The notes: a model not told the origin generated them from the sequence alone. A stretch of 64,000 nucleotides of DNA from Verticillium longisporum (GCA_019188255.1 JAETXT010000010.1:1-64000), one strand, 5' to 3'; positions 1 through 10,967 are shown, counted from the first letter of the stretch. Program-made: numbers and translations.

Positions 1-45
1 CAACCCTAACCCTAACCCTAACCCTAACCCTAACCCTAACCCTAA
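1..45. repeat. telomere repeat tract, (CCCTAA)7
   Basis: Seven perfect CCCTAA units follow a partial unit (CAA) and end at base 45. This is the C-rich strand of the TTAGGG telomere used by most filamentous fungi. Reading 5' to 3' from the C-rich strand places the chromosome end at base 1, so the window starts at the left chromosome terminus. The tract is short, so the assembly probably stops inside it. Confidence 0.97.
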
Positions 46-326
46 GTTAAGTATAGTTAGAATTAGATAATTTATTAAGATCTAAAAACCTAAAACAAAT
101 AGATCTAGGGGGTGCCCTCTATATATAATAGACTAACCCTTAGTAGCCACATATAGATAAGGCGCTTAGACTACCTCTAGACCTATAGGGGAAGTGGAGT
201 CGGATTTTAAGCTTTAGCTAATAGAGTATAAGAGAAGTTAAACGCTTATTACTATAGAACGGCTCTATAGAATATTATAAAAAGTATACTATTCTATAGC
301 TACGATTTTTCTTTTTTTATAATATA
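46..326. other. AT-rich subtelomeric spacer
   Basis: About 280 bases rich in A/T and TA dinucleotides lie between the telomere and the first transposon. I see no open reading frame or RNA gene. The composition contrasts with the roughly balanced base content of the rest of the window and resembles subtelomeric DNA eroded by repeat-induced point mutation. That is an inference from composition only. The transposon at 327 sits in a TATAATA stretch here. Confidence 0.7.
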
Positions 327-374
327 ACGTGCATGATAAGCAAGTGGGCCAAACAAGCAAGTGGGCCACCTGAC
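327..374 (+). repeat. left terminal inverted repeat of pogo copy 1
   Basis: A 48-bp inverted repeat identical to the reverse complement of 2137-2184. It contains two direct copies of AAGCAAGTGGGCCA 17 bp apart, likely transposase-binding sites. A TA target duplication lies just outside. Confidence 0.95.
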
Positions 375-433
375 CACGACCATGCGACGACAGCAGCATC
401 CCGGTGAACCCTAACGCCTTAAATCAATTGAAA

Positions 434-2085
434 CTACTTGAAATCCTCTTCTTCAGAAGCCCTCGTCTCCAGCTGACAAGTTCGCGCATTATGTCCAGGC
501 TCGCCGCAGACACCGCAGCGCCGTTTCTTCGTCCCGTCCCTTGGTTGGCGACTGCTTCTCTGACGCGTTTCCTCATTTATCTGGACCTGAACCTCGATAT
601 TGGTTTGTATCTCCTGTCCCTCACCTAGAGTTAGACTCCCTCCTTGCCTGAGACGTGTTTTCTTAGCTCTCCGACGCTTGCTGAGTGTCGCGTTCTCGTC
701 TCGAAGGATCTGGTTCTCCGACTTCAATAGGGCGAGTTGATGCATGATTCCACGCGTCCCCTTGGTAAAGTGGTCTATAGCGTTAAGAATCGACGTCGGA
801 GAGCTTCCTTGGTGTCGGGCGATTCGACCTTTAATAAACTCTGACTGACAGCTAGCTTCAATCGGGTTGTGAGGCGTTTGGGAGACCCAAGGTTCTGATG
901 TATCGGGGACCCCTCGACGGGCGTCGGTGTCCGTAGCTTCACATCCAGCTTTGAAACCACAATTTCGGGGCTCATTGGGACAAGCCCAGCACCTCTGAAC
1001 CCCCTTGATATTCCTTTCCGTCATAGCTTCTTTGAAAGCTGCGAAAACGCGGGAAAGAAGTCCTCCTTCGTGATGTGGCTTGTACCTGCCCTCATCTTCT
1101 TCTCAATTTGCCGACCGTAGGCCTGCTTTAGCGGGCCAAAACAGCCAACATCAAGAGGTTGAAGTAGGTGAGATGAATGGGGAGGCATGCATAGCGTAAT
1201 GATGTTGTTTTCCTTGCAGTAGAGCTCGAACTCAACGGAATGGTGACTTTGGTGCCCATCTAGGATAAGGAGGCGATATCCGGCCGACCGACGGGGCTTG
1301 GTATGCTTGTCAAAATGCTGAATCCATTCTAGACCTTTCTCATTTGTTGTCCAGCCTTTGTCTGTCGTAGCGATTACCCAGTCGTGAGGTAGAGGGCTGT
1401 CTTCGTACCAGCTTGAGAGGTGATTTTTGCCCGCCATAATGATGAACGGCGGGACACACCACCCGTCTGCGCCAACGCCTTGGATCACTGTCACCCATTC
1501 CCGACCTCCTGGTTGGACCATTTTCGTATTAGAACGTCTTTCGGCGTTCGTAACGACCATTCCGGACCCGATAACGCCCATCATAAACCCAGTCTCATCG
1601 AAGTTATAGATATCAGGCTCCGCGATACCGTATTTGGCGATTGTGTTCTTTACGAGCGCGAACCAATCGCGAATTGCCTCGGGATCTTCGCATTGGGCTC
1701 TCTGATAGTCATATCTGCGAAAGAAACGCGTCTTAAGCTCTGGTTGTCGCCTGACGAAGTTTGAGGCCCAGCGCTTCCCGACACTCGGCGCGTCGCGGTC
1801 GGCTAGCAGTCGATTAGCCATATCTTCAACCTCACAAAGCCGGGGAGGAAATGCTCGGGAATTTAGCTCAAGTATGTATTGAACAATCGTTAACTCCTCG
1901 AGCTCCGTCAAATTTCGATTGAGGGGGATCCTGTCGCGTTGCGAAGTAATACCGCGTAGTCGACGCGTCAAGGTCATTCGGGGAACACCAAAGATATTTG
2001 TCGCAGCGCGTATACTGAGATCTGGGTCATTTTGAATAGCCTGAAGAGCAAGCTGTAATTGACGTTCTTGTGAGGGCGGAGACAT
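434..2085 (-). pseudogene. pogo/Fot1-family transposase, frameshifted
   Basis: The 354-residue first part (2085 to 1021) carries an N-terminal helix-turn-helix (psq/CENP-B type, about residues 5-130) and a DDE core: D163 in YNFDETGF, D276 in LLILDGH and D312 in LLQPLDVG, with 35 residues between the last two. The reading frame then shifts near 1041, shifts back near 990-1000 and shifts again near 890-930. The expected family motif (AGLVP, then a SKLDVKLRTPTP segment) is therefore split between frames. The last part, ending at 434, has a coiled-coil stretch and a CCHC zinc knuckle (CGVCGEPGHNARTC). Comparison with the copy at 62316 shows net losses of about 1 and 2 nt at the first two breaks. 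I infer an inactive gene unless these are sequencing errors. Confidence 0.9.
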
Positions 2086-2136
2086 CGTTGTTGGTGGAGG
2101 AATTAATGGTTAACGTAAGAAGGTCGCGTTTTCGTC

Positions 2137-2184
2137 GTCAGGTGGCCCACTTGCTTGTTTGGCCCACTTGCTTATCATGCACGT
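2137..2184 (-). repeat. right terminal inverted repeat of pogo copy 1
   Basis: Perfect inverted partner of 327-374, followed by the TA target-site duplicate at 2185-2186. Confidence 0.95.
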
Positions 2185-2746
2185 TACAACAACGTGGATT
2201 TTGAATTCCTTCATGATTGGAACTGCGGGTCCATCAAACTTTCCGCCTCTTAGCTACGTTCTCGAGGTGATGATAGATACATCGCGCCTGTCCGGCTAGA
2301 TCGGCGTGTTAGCTCCCCCACTTTGCGGCTCTTTTAGTGCCGGCATACCCGCCTACGGCAGTGCTACGGGACAAAAGCTTGGTATTCGCCACTCTAATGT
2401 CGAGCTAGGGAATGAACGACGATAATGTCGCGTCTTGAACCCATAATAGACAACAGACCACGGTGTTCCTGATCACTCTGCGGCTCTTTGTCTCCGTCAA
2501 GATCCATGCATGGGATGCCTCACTACGGACAGTTCACGGCTTTCGTTCCGCATGCTCACGTTCACCATCGTGTCCTCTCCATGTCCTTCCCCATTAACCT
2601 ACCATGGCGACAACTGGGGCTCAGCATTACTCCCCGCATCAGTGAGGGGGCGTAATGGTGTAGGTTCGTATAAAGCTGTGGTCCCGTGCTGTTCGAGAGT
2701 TCCTCTTCACTGGCATCTCAACCTCTACATCACCCAAGCCGCGAAA
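2185..2746. other. spacer upstream of MFS gene, with TATA-like box
   Basis: No gene is supported here. TATAAAG at 2669-2675 lies about 75 bp before the MFS start codon at 2747 and may be its TATA box. The open frame does extend upstream to 2510, but those residues do not resemble a transporter N-terminus and probably represent 5' leader. Confidence 0.6.
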
Positions 2747-4406
2747 ATGAGCTACTTTGGACTCACCGGACAAGCCTTGAGCGTCCTTCAAATCGCCTTG
2801 ATTGTCTGTCCAGCATTCATCCTCTTCGGTTACAATCAAGCCGGATTAGGCGGACTTTTGACGACCCAAGACTGGACGAAGACGTTTCCCGAGATTGACA
2901 CCGTTCACACAACCGGCAGTGAGAAGAAGCAAAAGTCGACACTCCAAGGCTTCGTGGTCGCAACATTCACCATTGGAGCTCTTTGCGGCGCTCTTTCCTG
3001 CTCATGGACGGGCGACAAATTCGGGCGACGAAACGTTATCTTCGCTGCCGGTATTTGTACGCTCATCGGCGAAGCTCTCGAATGTTCTGCCCATAGCTTG
3101 GCACAGCTCATCGTCGGCCGTATCATCGTCGGACTCGGCATTGGTCAGCTTAGCTCCATCGTCCCGGTGTGGCAGAGTGAGACAAGTGGTGCAAAGAATC
3201 GTGGACGGCATGTTGTCTTAGACGGCCTCTTCATCTGCGTCGGTTATGTCCTCGAAAGCTGGATCAACCTTGGCTTCTGGGAGTTCAAGTCTGGCCCCAT
3301 TACATGGCGACCATCGATTGCAATTGGTATTGCATTTTCGCTCGTGCTCCTCTTCTCTATTTACTTCCTTCCAGAATCGCCGCGCTGGGTTGTGTTGAAA
3401 AACCGTAACCAAGCCGCCCGAGAGGTCGTCGCCGCTCTCAGAGGCTTTCCTGTCGACTCGATGGAGGTTCATGCAGAGGTCACTGGCATTGAACACTCTC
3501 TGGAAGAAACGAGCAAGGGCGGCGTTAAGATGAGCGATATGCTGAAAATGGGCGAGGATAAGCTCTTGTACCGCTTCGGGCTTTGCATGATGCTCCAATT
3601 CTACCAGCAGATGTCGTAAGTACTTTTCAGCATCATGACAGCAGATATTTCTCGTATTGATCATTCCAGGGGCTCAAATCTCATCTCAGTCTACGCAACA
3701 ATCTTGTTCCAAGAGAACCTAGGGATGGGCACGGAGATGGCACGTGTTCTATCCGCCGGAGCTTTGACTTGGAAATTCCTATCGTCTTTCCTTGGTTTCG
3801 TCTGTATTGACCGTTTTGGCCGCCGAGCTGTGTTCATCATCAGCGGTGTTGGGATGTCCTCCTGCATGGTCGCCCTTGCCATCAGCACTTCATTCCCAAA
3901 GGAAAACAAAGCAGCCCAGATAGCTGCCGGGTGCTTTATCTACCTGTACAATACGTTTGTTCCCATTGGGTTCTTGGGCGCCAACTTTCTCTATGCTACT
4001 GAGATTGCGCCGATCAAGTTGCGGATGGCTATGTCATCTCTGTCCACAGCTAACCACTGGCTATGGTATGTGTACTTCGATGTTCCTGGAGAGTTAAGCT
4101 GACGGTGGCAGGAACTTTGTTGTTGTCATGGTTACACCTGTGGCCATCAGGAGTATCGGGTACCAGTATTACATCGTCTATGCCGTCATAGCCGCTTGTA
4201 TTCCAGTTTCGGTTTACTTCCTCTTCCCTGAGACCATGGGGCGAAACTTGGAAGAGATCGACATGATGTTCAGAGAATCTCCTTCTGTCCTCGGAACCGT
4301 CCGCTTCGCAAGAAATCGCCCGATTGCGATGCCCCAAGAATTCGATCATGAAAAACCGGGAGACGAGACAGACTACGTGGAAACCAGGGAGGAAGTTCGC
4401 CTATGA
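2747..4406 (+). CDS. MFS sugar-transporter-like permease
   Basis: Three exons: 2747-3615, 3670-4065 and 4112-4406, with GT-AG introns of 54 and 46 bp. Spliced, it gives a roughly 520-residue, 12-helix major facilitator of the sugar porter family. Family signatures are visible: GDKFGRR in the loop 2-3 region, PESPRW after helix 6, DRFGRR between helices 8 and 9, and PETMGRNLEEID near the C-terminus. The start at 2747 was chosen because hydrophobic transporter-like sequence begins right there. The product should sit in the plasma membrane and import hexoses or related sugars by proton symport; the substrate cannot be read from sequence. A GH95 fucosidase lies 2.6 kb downstream on the same strand, so the two could serve the same glycan, which is inference. 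Confidence 0.9.
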
Positions 4407-4882
4407 GCATACACACCAATGGTAGTCCCTTGAGATGATTCACTCTTCATGATCCCCAAAATTAGATTTATGCTTGCACCCACAAAGAACTCATGTATCG
4501 ATGTCCTCGAACTGGTGATTTTGAGCTTCTAGAGGTATTTCTGGAGCAGAGCGGACTGGAAGTTTCACCACTACCGTAAACTTGCACGCTGCCGCGAGTT
4601 CATCGTTGTTTGCATCTTGGGAGACTTTTAGCCGTGATCTAGCACAGAATGACTTGAACTTGTCTCTACATGCAATAAACCCCCATTGGGAGCTCGGGGA
4701 AACGATTAATGCGTGTTTTCCCATGTATCAGGCCATTTGTTGTTCTCGGCGCTCCTTGCCAAGGGGTACTTCTTGGTTCGTACGCCAAGTTGCCCAACCC
4801 TGAACCGTTTTCTCAAACCCCGCACTCTTCCGTCATTCCACATTCCTTCAGTCTTCACTCCAGCATCTGAGCAATCTGGGCC
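4407..4882. other. intergenic spacer
   Basis: Contains the 3' end of the MFS transcript and the 5' region of the kinase-like gene. Short open frames on both strands look like chance. I see no RNA gene or repeat. Confidence 0.5.
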
Positions 4883-5980
4883 ATGGAAAAGATTAAAAGT
4901 CATTTCAAACGAAAACCGCATCATGTCCTCGAAAGAAGCCGACAGTGGCACGATCCAGTTATCGAGATCTACGACAACTTTGCTTCGCCCAAGGCTCCGT
5001 GCTCTGTCCGGGCATACGATGTCGCCAATAGGCGATGGTATCAACTAGATGTTGATGTACCAGTCAGTGACGACGCATGGTTGTCATCCATTGTCCAAAA
5101 GCATGTCAGGGCGTACCATCGCGGCCACCGACGGCAACCTCGCTGGAATACAATTCGAACAACGCTGAAAGGTAGCCCTGTCGCCTACCATACACAGGAA
5201 GAGCAAAACATTGCACTACCCATCACTAAAAGCCTTCATTACGGCTCTGATCCTGAGGACCGTTTTCCTACCGTTCACTATAGCGACATCCATGACAAAA
5301 GATATCTAAGCAAAGGTGCAGATGTCTGTCAGTGGAACGGCCGCAAAGCTGTATTCAAACGGATCGAATTCAGCAACGATATCAAGGCTTTTGAGAGGGC
5401 TATCCGCACTCGAGAGAAACTGTTAGCCCACTTGGATAGTCAAGTCGATGGCAAGAACATATTTGGAGAGATGGAGAAGACGTTCAACGTCGTCCCTATC
5501 CACGCTGTGGTCATACAAGACGCATCACCAGGGCCTTGGGAAGAGGGGTCAGTGGCTGGCATTCTCATGCCGTTCGCAGGGCGCAGTTTGGACTCTCTTG
5601 CAAAGCAGGGAGATATCATCATTACCGAATCGCAGCTCTTTGACTTAGCACATGGGGTGAGAGAGCTCAATCAAATTGGGATCATGCACGGAGACATATG
5701 CGACTGGAACGTCACCATACAGTCACTGGAAATGGCAGAAGAGACTACTCATCCTGAAGGTGGTAAGCTTTTGTTAGTGGACATGGGCAACGTCGCTCCA
5801 GACTACCAGGGAGATGCACAGGTACTAGGCAAACTATTTCACTGGTGTCTCCAGCATTCTGAGGCGTTGGGGCGGAACTCAGATATCAAGCAGAGGGTCG
5901 TTTCCGCAGCAAACTTGTTAGAGAAGGGAGACTTGGACGCATCTCTGGACAAACTGCAAGATTCAGCAAGGCATCGATGA
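4883..5980 (+). CDS. protein-kinase-fold protein, uncharacterised
   Basis: Single-exon gene for 365 residues. The C-terminal two thirds look like a divergent protein-kinase-like fold: a possible ATP-binding lysine at K159 (AVFKRIEF), a catalytic-loop motif HGDICDWN (H269, D271, N276) and a metal-binding DMG at about residue 300 in place of DFG. HGD instead of HRD is more usual in small-molecule kinase-like families and divergent fungal kinases than in classical Ser/Thr kinases. The N-terminal 140 residues are not recognised. There is no signal peptide or membrane helix, so it is probably cytosolic. The substrate is unknown and it may be a pseudokinase. It lies between the MFS gene and the GH95 gene on the same strand. 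Confidence 0.75.
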   Translation: MEKIKSHFKRKPHHVLERSRQWHDPVIEIYDNFASPKAPCSVRAYDVANRRWYQLDVDVPVSDDAWLSSIVQKHVRAYHRGHRRQPRWNTIRTTLKGSPVAYHTQEEQNIALPITKSLHYGSDPEDRFPTVHYSDIHDKRYLSKGADVCQWNGRKAVFKRIEFSNDIKAFERAIRTREKLLAHLDSQVDGKNIFGEMEKTFNVVPIHAVVIQDASPGPWEEGSVAGILMPFAGRSLDSLAKQGDIIITESQLFDLAHGVRELNQIGIMHGDICDWNVTIQSLEMAEETTHPEGGKLLLVDMGNVAPDYQGDAQVLGKLFHWCLQHSEALGRNSDIKQRVVSAANLLEKGDLDASLDKLQDSARHR

Positions 5981-7043
5981 AATGGACAGGTAATCAGCTT
6001 TGCGCCATGAGGGGTGTTTCGCATGGTACATCCTCATCAAGGTAGTGCTGCAATTGTTCCTCATGCGACCTCTGATTATGGCTCCATATCTTCGAATAGA
6101 ATTACTTTTCTATGATGTTCACATTTCCCCTAGCGCTTTCCTTCAGGTCCTTTACTATCAGTTTTCTTAGGCTGCATGTCGAAATATATGGGCACGAAGT
6201 CTCGCGTGTAGGACTATACGTAGACCATCTCCTTGTCAGGGTTCCTATCCCCGTGACTTCCAGTTCTCACAAGTTAAGAGTGTACCAGTACCATTCTCTT
6301 GACGTAAAGCCAATGCCCAATGTTTTGTTAGCAGAGTGATTCGGGTTCCTCTAACCATCCGAGAGAGCTCATCATATACCGTGCGAAGTATGTGATCAGC
6401 CGTCGGCTGCTCAAAGTGAACGGTCCCCGACTTGTTACCCGTCGGGTCGGCAACAGACCCCTGGCATTGCGACCCCGCCACCCCTCACTTAACCAGAATT
6501 TCACGGACTCAGTTGATCGCATGGTAGCGTAAAGTGCGGGGTGACGGAAGTTTTGGCCAAAGGGGCTTGATCATCTCACACGGAGTGTCACATTCACCGC
6601 ATCAGAAATACTCCTGCGTCATAGGCAGCAAAGTATTATGTACTCCGTAACAATGATTCTGGGTCCTCGTCATGATACTGTTATCACTTGCCTCATGTTG
6701 CAGGCTTAGCCTAGTGAGGAGTGGCTATTGGCAGGGTCGTCCATCGCGTGATGACCAAGCTGTGCTCGTTGAGACCTTCAAGGATCGTGCATGAGCATAT
6801 GCAGTCTCAGCATTTATCCATCTATCCTTTCGATCCGATTAATGGGCCGGCCAACGGGCCGTCGAAACGACTGAAGTCAAATTAAATGCACTTTTAGGAC
6901 GAATTGCCGGCCATGACTTCGCTGAGAAGTATAAATCATTCGTCTTTGCCATCTACCTCGTTTCTTCGGCTTTTTCAAAGTCAGGGGGAATAATCTTCAT
7001 CCGCGAGGCTAAAACCTGTGTTGAACGGCGTCTCAGATTCGAA
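5981..7043. other. long spacer upstream of the GH95 gene
   Basis: About 1 kb without a supported gene; the short open frames show no family features. Near the downstream gene there is a TATAAAT at 6930-6936, about 110 bp before the GH95 start. Confidence 0.55.
6930..6936 (+). promoter_or_regulatory. putative TATA box of GH95 gene
   Basis: TATAAAT about 110 bp upstream of the start codon at 7044. Position and sequence fit, but no transcript evidence is available. Confidence 0.4.
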
Positions 7044-9663
7044 ATGTTACCCTCAATTGGTGCCCAGACAGTTCTGCTCTTCGCTAATATTGCCTTGGTA
7101 ACGGGGCGCTCACTTTCGTCCACAGTTCCAGCTACCCACGGCACTCGAAGTAGTGATATATACCTCCTCAAGAAGGCCTATCCTGTTGGTAATGGGAAAC
7201 TTGGAGGTGAGGATGGGTAAAGTAATTCCGAAACTCTACTGTCTAACAGCTGGTTAGCAATGCCTCATGGCCCCCCTGGTTTAGAGAAAGTAATCATCAA
7301 TGTTGATTCTTTATGGTCTGGTGGGCCATTCGAATCCGAGGTAGCTGTCCCCTGGTCACCTTTGCTTGGAAAATCTGACATCATGGCACAGAGCTACTCA
7401 GGCGGCAACCCAACATCTCCCAAATACGAAGCACTACCGAGTTTGCGAGCGAACATCTTCGCAAATGGTACTGGACGTGAGTCATGAATATCTCGAATTA
7501 GGTTGAATCATGTGTAATGGAGAAGCTGCATAGACGTCGATCCTCTCCTGGGCGAAGGCGACCATTTTGGTGCATACCGAACCCTGGGGAACTTCAGTGT
7601 TGCTGTCGAAGAAATAGGCGACTTTTCTGACTATCGCCGGACGCTCGACTTGACCACAGGTATACATACTACTGAATTTGACTCAGGTGGAGCTACCTTT
7701 ACTACTGTCGTCTACTGCAGCTTTCCAGCGAAGGTATGTGTCTACAGTATATCAACGACGGGCGAGACACTTCCCAAGGTGAAGTTTGGCTTTGAAAACG
7801 TCCTCGTTGAGGCAAATCTATTTAACGTCACCTGTGGGGACCAGTACGTTAAAGGGGTCGGCGTGACCCAACTTGGACCCCCTCTGGGTATGAAGTACGA
7901 GTCAATAGCTCGTATCACAGGAAGACCAGGCTGTACAATACCAGCCACGGAATGCTCCGATGACGGCTCGTTGTCTGTTACTGTACCAGTTGGTCAGAAA
8001 ACACTCACAATTGTCATTGGGGCAGAGACGAACTTTGATCAGTCCAAAGGCAATACAGAAAGTGGCTACAGTTTCCGTGGCGTGGATCCTCACGAATACG
8101 TCGAACAAGTAACCAACGACGCTGCAAAACAAGGTCGCCGGAGACTTCTCGAAGGTCACCTTGAAGACTACCAGACTCTTCAAGGTAGTTTTACTTTTGA
8201 TCTCCCCGATCCGAATAACTCGGCGCAAAAAGAGACCGCTGCACTCATTCAAGAGTATGATTCGGACGGCCCAGGAGATCCCTTTTTGGAAGCTCTCTTG
8301 TTCGACTACGCTCGACATCTTCTCATCACATCATCACGAGAGGATTCCCTTCCGGCCAACCTGGCTGGGCGGTGGACGGAAGAACTTTGGCCAGCTTGGA
8401 GTGGTGATTACCATGCCAACATCAACCTCCAAATGAACTACTGGGCTGCTGACCAGACAGGGCTCAGTCGGACCCAAGATGCGCTTTGGAACTACATGGA
8501 GAAAACTTGGGTACCTCGTGGTTCTGAGACGGCACAGCTTCTTTACAACGCTAGTGGCTGGGTTGTGCATAACGAGATGAATATTTTCGGACACACAGCC
8601 ATGAAAAATGCTGCCAGTTGGGCATTCTGTGAGGTGCCCTCAGTTCTGTCTGAAGCTGCAACTTGCTAATCAGTCGACAGATCCGGCCGCTCCCGCATGG
8701 ATGATGCAGCACGTTTGGGATAATTTTGATTACACACAAGATGTCGGCTGGTTCAGGGAGCAGGGATATCCTCTGATCAAGGGAGTTGCGGAGTTTTGGC
8801 TCTCTCAGCTGATCGAAGATGATTTCAGCAACGATGGAACACTGGTCGTCAATCCGTGCAATAGCCCGGAGCATGGACCAACAACTTTTGGGTGCGCCCA
8901 CTATCAGCAAGAGATCCATCGCGTGTTTGATACAGTCTTGTCTGGCGCTGAATACGCTCAGGAAGACGATGCTGGTTTTCTTGAAGATGTCAAGTTTAGC
9001 CTCAAAAAGCTGGACAAAGGCCTTCATTTGACCCACTGGGACGGCATCAAGGAATGGAAGCTTCCAGATTCTTTCGGCTTTGAAGAAAAGACTACGCATC
9101 GCCATCTTTCTCATTTGACGGGTTGGCTTCCAGGATATTCGGTTTCGTCTTATCTAGGCGGCTATACGAATGGTACGATTCAGTCAGGCGTCAGGAAGAC
9201 GCTGGAGTCTCGTGGCAATGGTAACGGGCCCGACGCGAACGCTGCATGGGGCAAGATCTGGCGATCTGCTTGCTGGGCGCGTTTGAACAACACTGACATG
9301 GCGCATTATCACCTCCGCTACGCGATCGATGTCAACTTTGCCGACAATGGCTTCAGCATGTACTCGGCGCGCAACGAACCGTTTCAAATTGACGCCAATT
9401 TCGGGCTCGCCGGAGCGATACTGAGTATGCTGGTAGTCGACCTACCCCTGGCGCACGATGCTCCCTCTCAAGAGATCAGAACAGTGGTCCTTGGGCCTGC
9501 GATCCCCGCATCCTGGGCCGGTGGTAGTGTCAAAGGACTTCGACTTCGAGGAGGTGGCGCTGTTGATTTTAGCTGGAACGACGATGGAGTAGTCACTGCA
9601 GCGGCATTAACTGGATCCCGAACAACAGTGAGGCTCGTAAATGTCGAGGGTACGGTTTTGTAA
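7044..9663 (+). CDS. secreted alpha-L-fucosidase, glycoside hydrolase family 95
   Basis: Five exons: 7044-7206, 7258-7340, 7392-7476, 7534-8628 and 8681-9663, giving 802 residues. The N-terminus is a signal-peptide-like hydrophobic segment. Family landmarks in order are [10 protein letters not shown] and SLWSGGP in the N-terminal beta-sandwich, then in the (alpha/alpha)6 barrel [48 protein letters not shown], and FQIDANFG near the end. GH95 enzymes invert and use a Glu acid with Asn/Asp-activated water; the NPxxSPEH and QIDxNFG motifs are the regions carrying those residues. It should release alpha-1,2-linked L-fucose from glycans or xyloglucan outside the cell. Intron 2 (7341-7391) has a weak GTAGCT donor and is 51 nt with no stop, so retention would add 17 residues. 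Confidence 0.92.
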
Positions 9664-9701
9664 CCGAATTGATCGCGCGCGGCGCATGAATTAATTGAAG
9701 A

Positions 9702-10541
9702 CTACCGTCTTGGTTTTGTTGAGAAAACGCGTCCCTCGGCCGTCCACTTGACCGCAGCGGCCAAGACCTGGCTCTCGACATTGGCTCCCTCCTCAACCAG
9801 CTCCTTTGGGTTCAGGCTATGGTCGACCCTAGAGACACGCTGCTCGATGATGGGGCCTTCATCAAGGTCAGCCGTGACGAAATGAGCAGTGGCACCGATG
9901 ATCTTGACTCCGCGCTCATAGGCCTGGTGGTATGGTTTGGCGCCCTTGAAGGATGGCAAGAAGCTGTGGTGGATGTTGATGATGCGTCCGGACATAGCTT
10001 CGCACAGTCTCGGTGAGAGAACCTGCATGTAACGGGCGAGGACGACAAGCTCAATGTCGTGCTCCTTGATGAGGTCCAGGATCTTCTGCTCCTGCTCGGC
10101 CTTGGTGTCCTTGGTTACGGGCAGATGCTTGAAGTCAATGCCGTAGTTGCCAGCCAGTTGCTGGAACTCCGGGTGATTCGAAACAATAAGGGGCACTTCA
10201 ATGTTCAGCTGGCCAGCCTTGGTACGGAAGAGTAGGTCGTTGAGGCAGTGGCCGATCTTGGACACCATGATCAAAACACGCAATTTCTTTGCGACGGGTC
10301 GAATATCGTACTCCATCTTGAGATCGGCAGCAAGTGCGCCAAAAGGCTCATCCAAATGCGCCGTCGACTCCGACTGAGTGGGACCAAAATGAACACGCAT
10401 GAAGAACTTCTCAGAAACCGGGTCGGAAAACTGCTGGAGATCCAGAATGTTGAGGTTCTGTTCGGCAAAGATGCCCGTCACCGCGTGGACGATGCCAGGC
10501 TTGTCCGGGCAGGACAGGGTCAGGATGTGATCGTTAGCCAT
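9702..10541 (-). CDS. purU: formyltetrahydrofolate deformylase (PurU type)
   Basis: Intronless gene for 279 residues. It hydrolyses 10-formyltetrahydrofolate to formate and tetrahydrofolate. An N-terminal ACT domain (residues about 6-85, LTLSCPDKPGIVHAVTG) precedes a formyltransferase-fold domain. The catalytic triad is visible as N189, H191 (INIHHSFLPSF) and D227 (DLDEGP), with the same spacing as in GAR transformylase. The start at 10541 was chosen because the ACT domain begins directly there. The frame is open to 10643, and a 34-residue Ser/Arg-containing extension could be a mitochondrial presequence. Its 3' end faces that of the GH95 gene, only about 40 bp away. It is one of few intronless genes in the window, which is compatible with bacterial ancestry but not proof. 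Confidence 0.92.
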   Translation of the reverse strand: MANDHILTLSCPDKPGIVHAVTGIFAEQNLNILDLQQFSDPVSEKFFMRVHFGPTQSESTAHLDEPFGALAADLKMEYDIRPVAKKLRVLIMVSKIGHCLNDLLFRTKAGQLNIEVPLIVSNHPEFQQLAGNYGIDFKHLPVTKDTKAEQEQKILDLIKEHDIELVVLARYMQVLSPRLCEAMSGRIINIHHSFLPSFKGAKPYHQAYERGVKIIGATAHFVTADLDEGPIIEQRVSRVDHSLNPKELVEEGANVESQVLAAAVKWTAEGRVFSTKPRR

Positions 10542-10967
10542 GTTGAAAGGCGATGTCGAAGCCGTGCAAAGGAAGTGTCGTGGCTGTTGGTGTCGTTGTG
10601 AAGATGAAGGTGAGTCAGTGTCGTTGGTGGATGAAAATGTCACGGCTTACTTAACCTCCGTGGCTGAAAGCATGTTCGGCGGGGGACATTTGACCCACAG
10701 CGACCGGGCTCGCGCGTGGGCATTGGCTCCGTTTTCAGTAACGTCGGAGATCCTTCGGCGTCGCGCTTTTCCTGGCTTGCCTGGCCACGTACAGAGTCTA
10801 GCGCTTGCGGAATGCCCAGCTGCAATGCTTCAGGACGTTGAGAAATTAACGCCCAAGGAAAAGAGCGTACGCGAAGACCGAGACTGCTCGGGGTTTAATG
10901 ATGGCATGCAAGCAGCAATGCGATATTCCAACGAAGACATGCGGCTACAATTCAGCTATCCGGCAAT

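Larger units (their letters stand above)
327..2184 (-). mobile_element. complete pogo/Fot1-type DNA transposon, copy 1
   Basis: This is a 1,858-bp element bounded by terminal inverted repeats that match perfectly over 48 bp (327-374 against 2137-2184, ends ACGTGCATG). A TA dinucleotide lies immediately outside each end (325-326 and 2185-2186), the target-site duplication expected of Tc1/mariner/pogo elements. Each inverted repeat contains two direct copies of AAGCAAGTGGGCCA with a 17-bp period (338-351 and 355-368 on the left). Inside is one minus-strand transposase gene broken by frameshifts. The intact ends suggest recent movement. The copy at 62218 has the same architecture but different sequence. 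Confidence 0.95.

Noticed and set aside
2510..2746. N-terminal extension of the MFS gene
   Set aside because: In frame but unlike transporter N-termini and it contains the TATA-like box; leader sequence is more likely.
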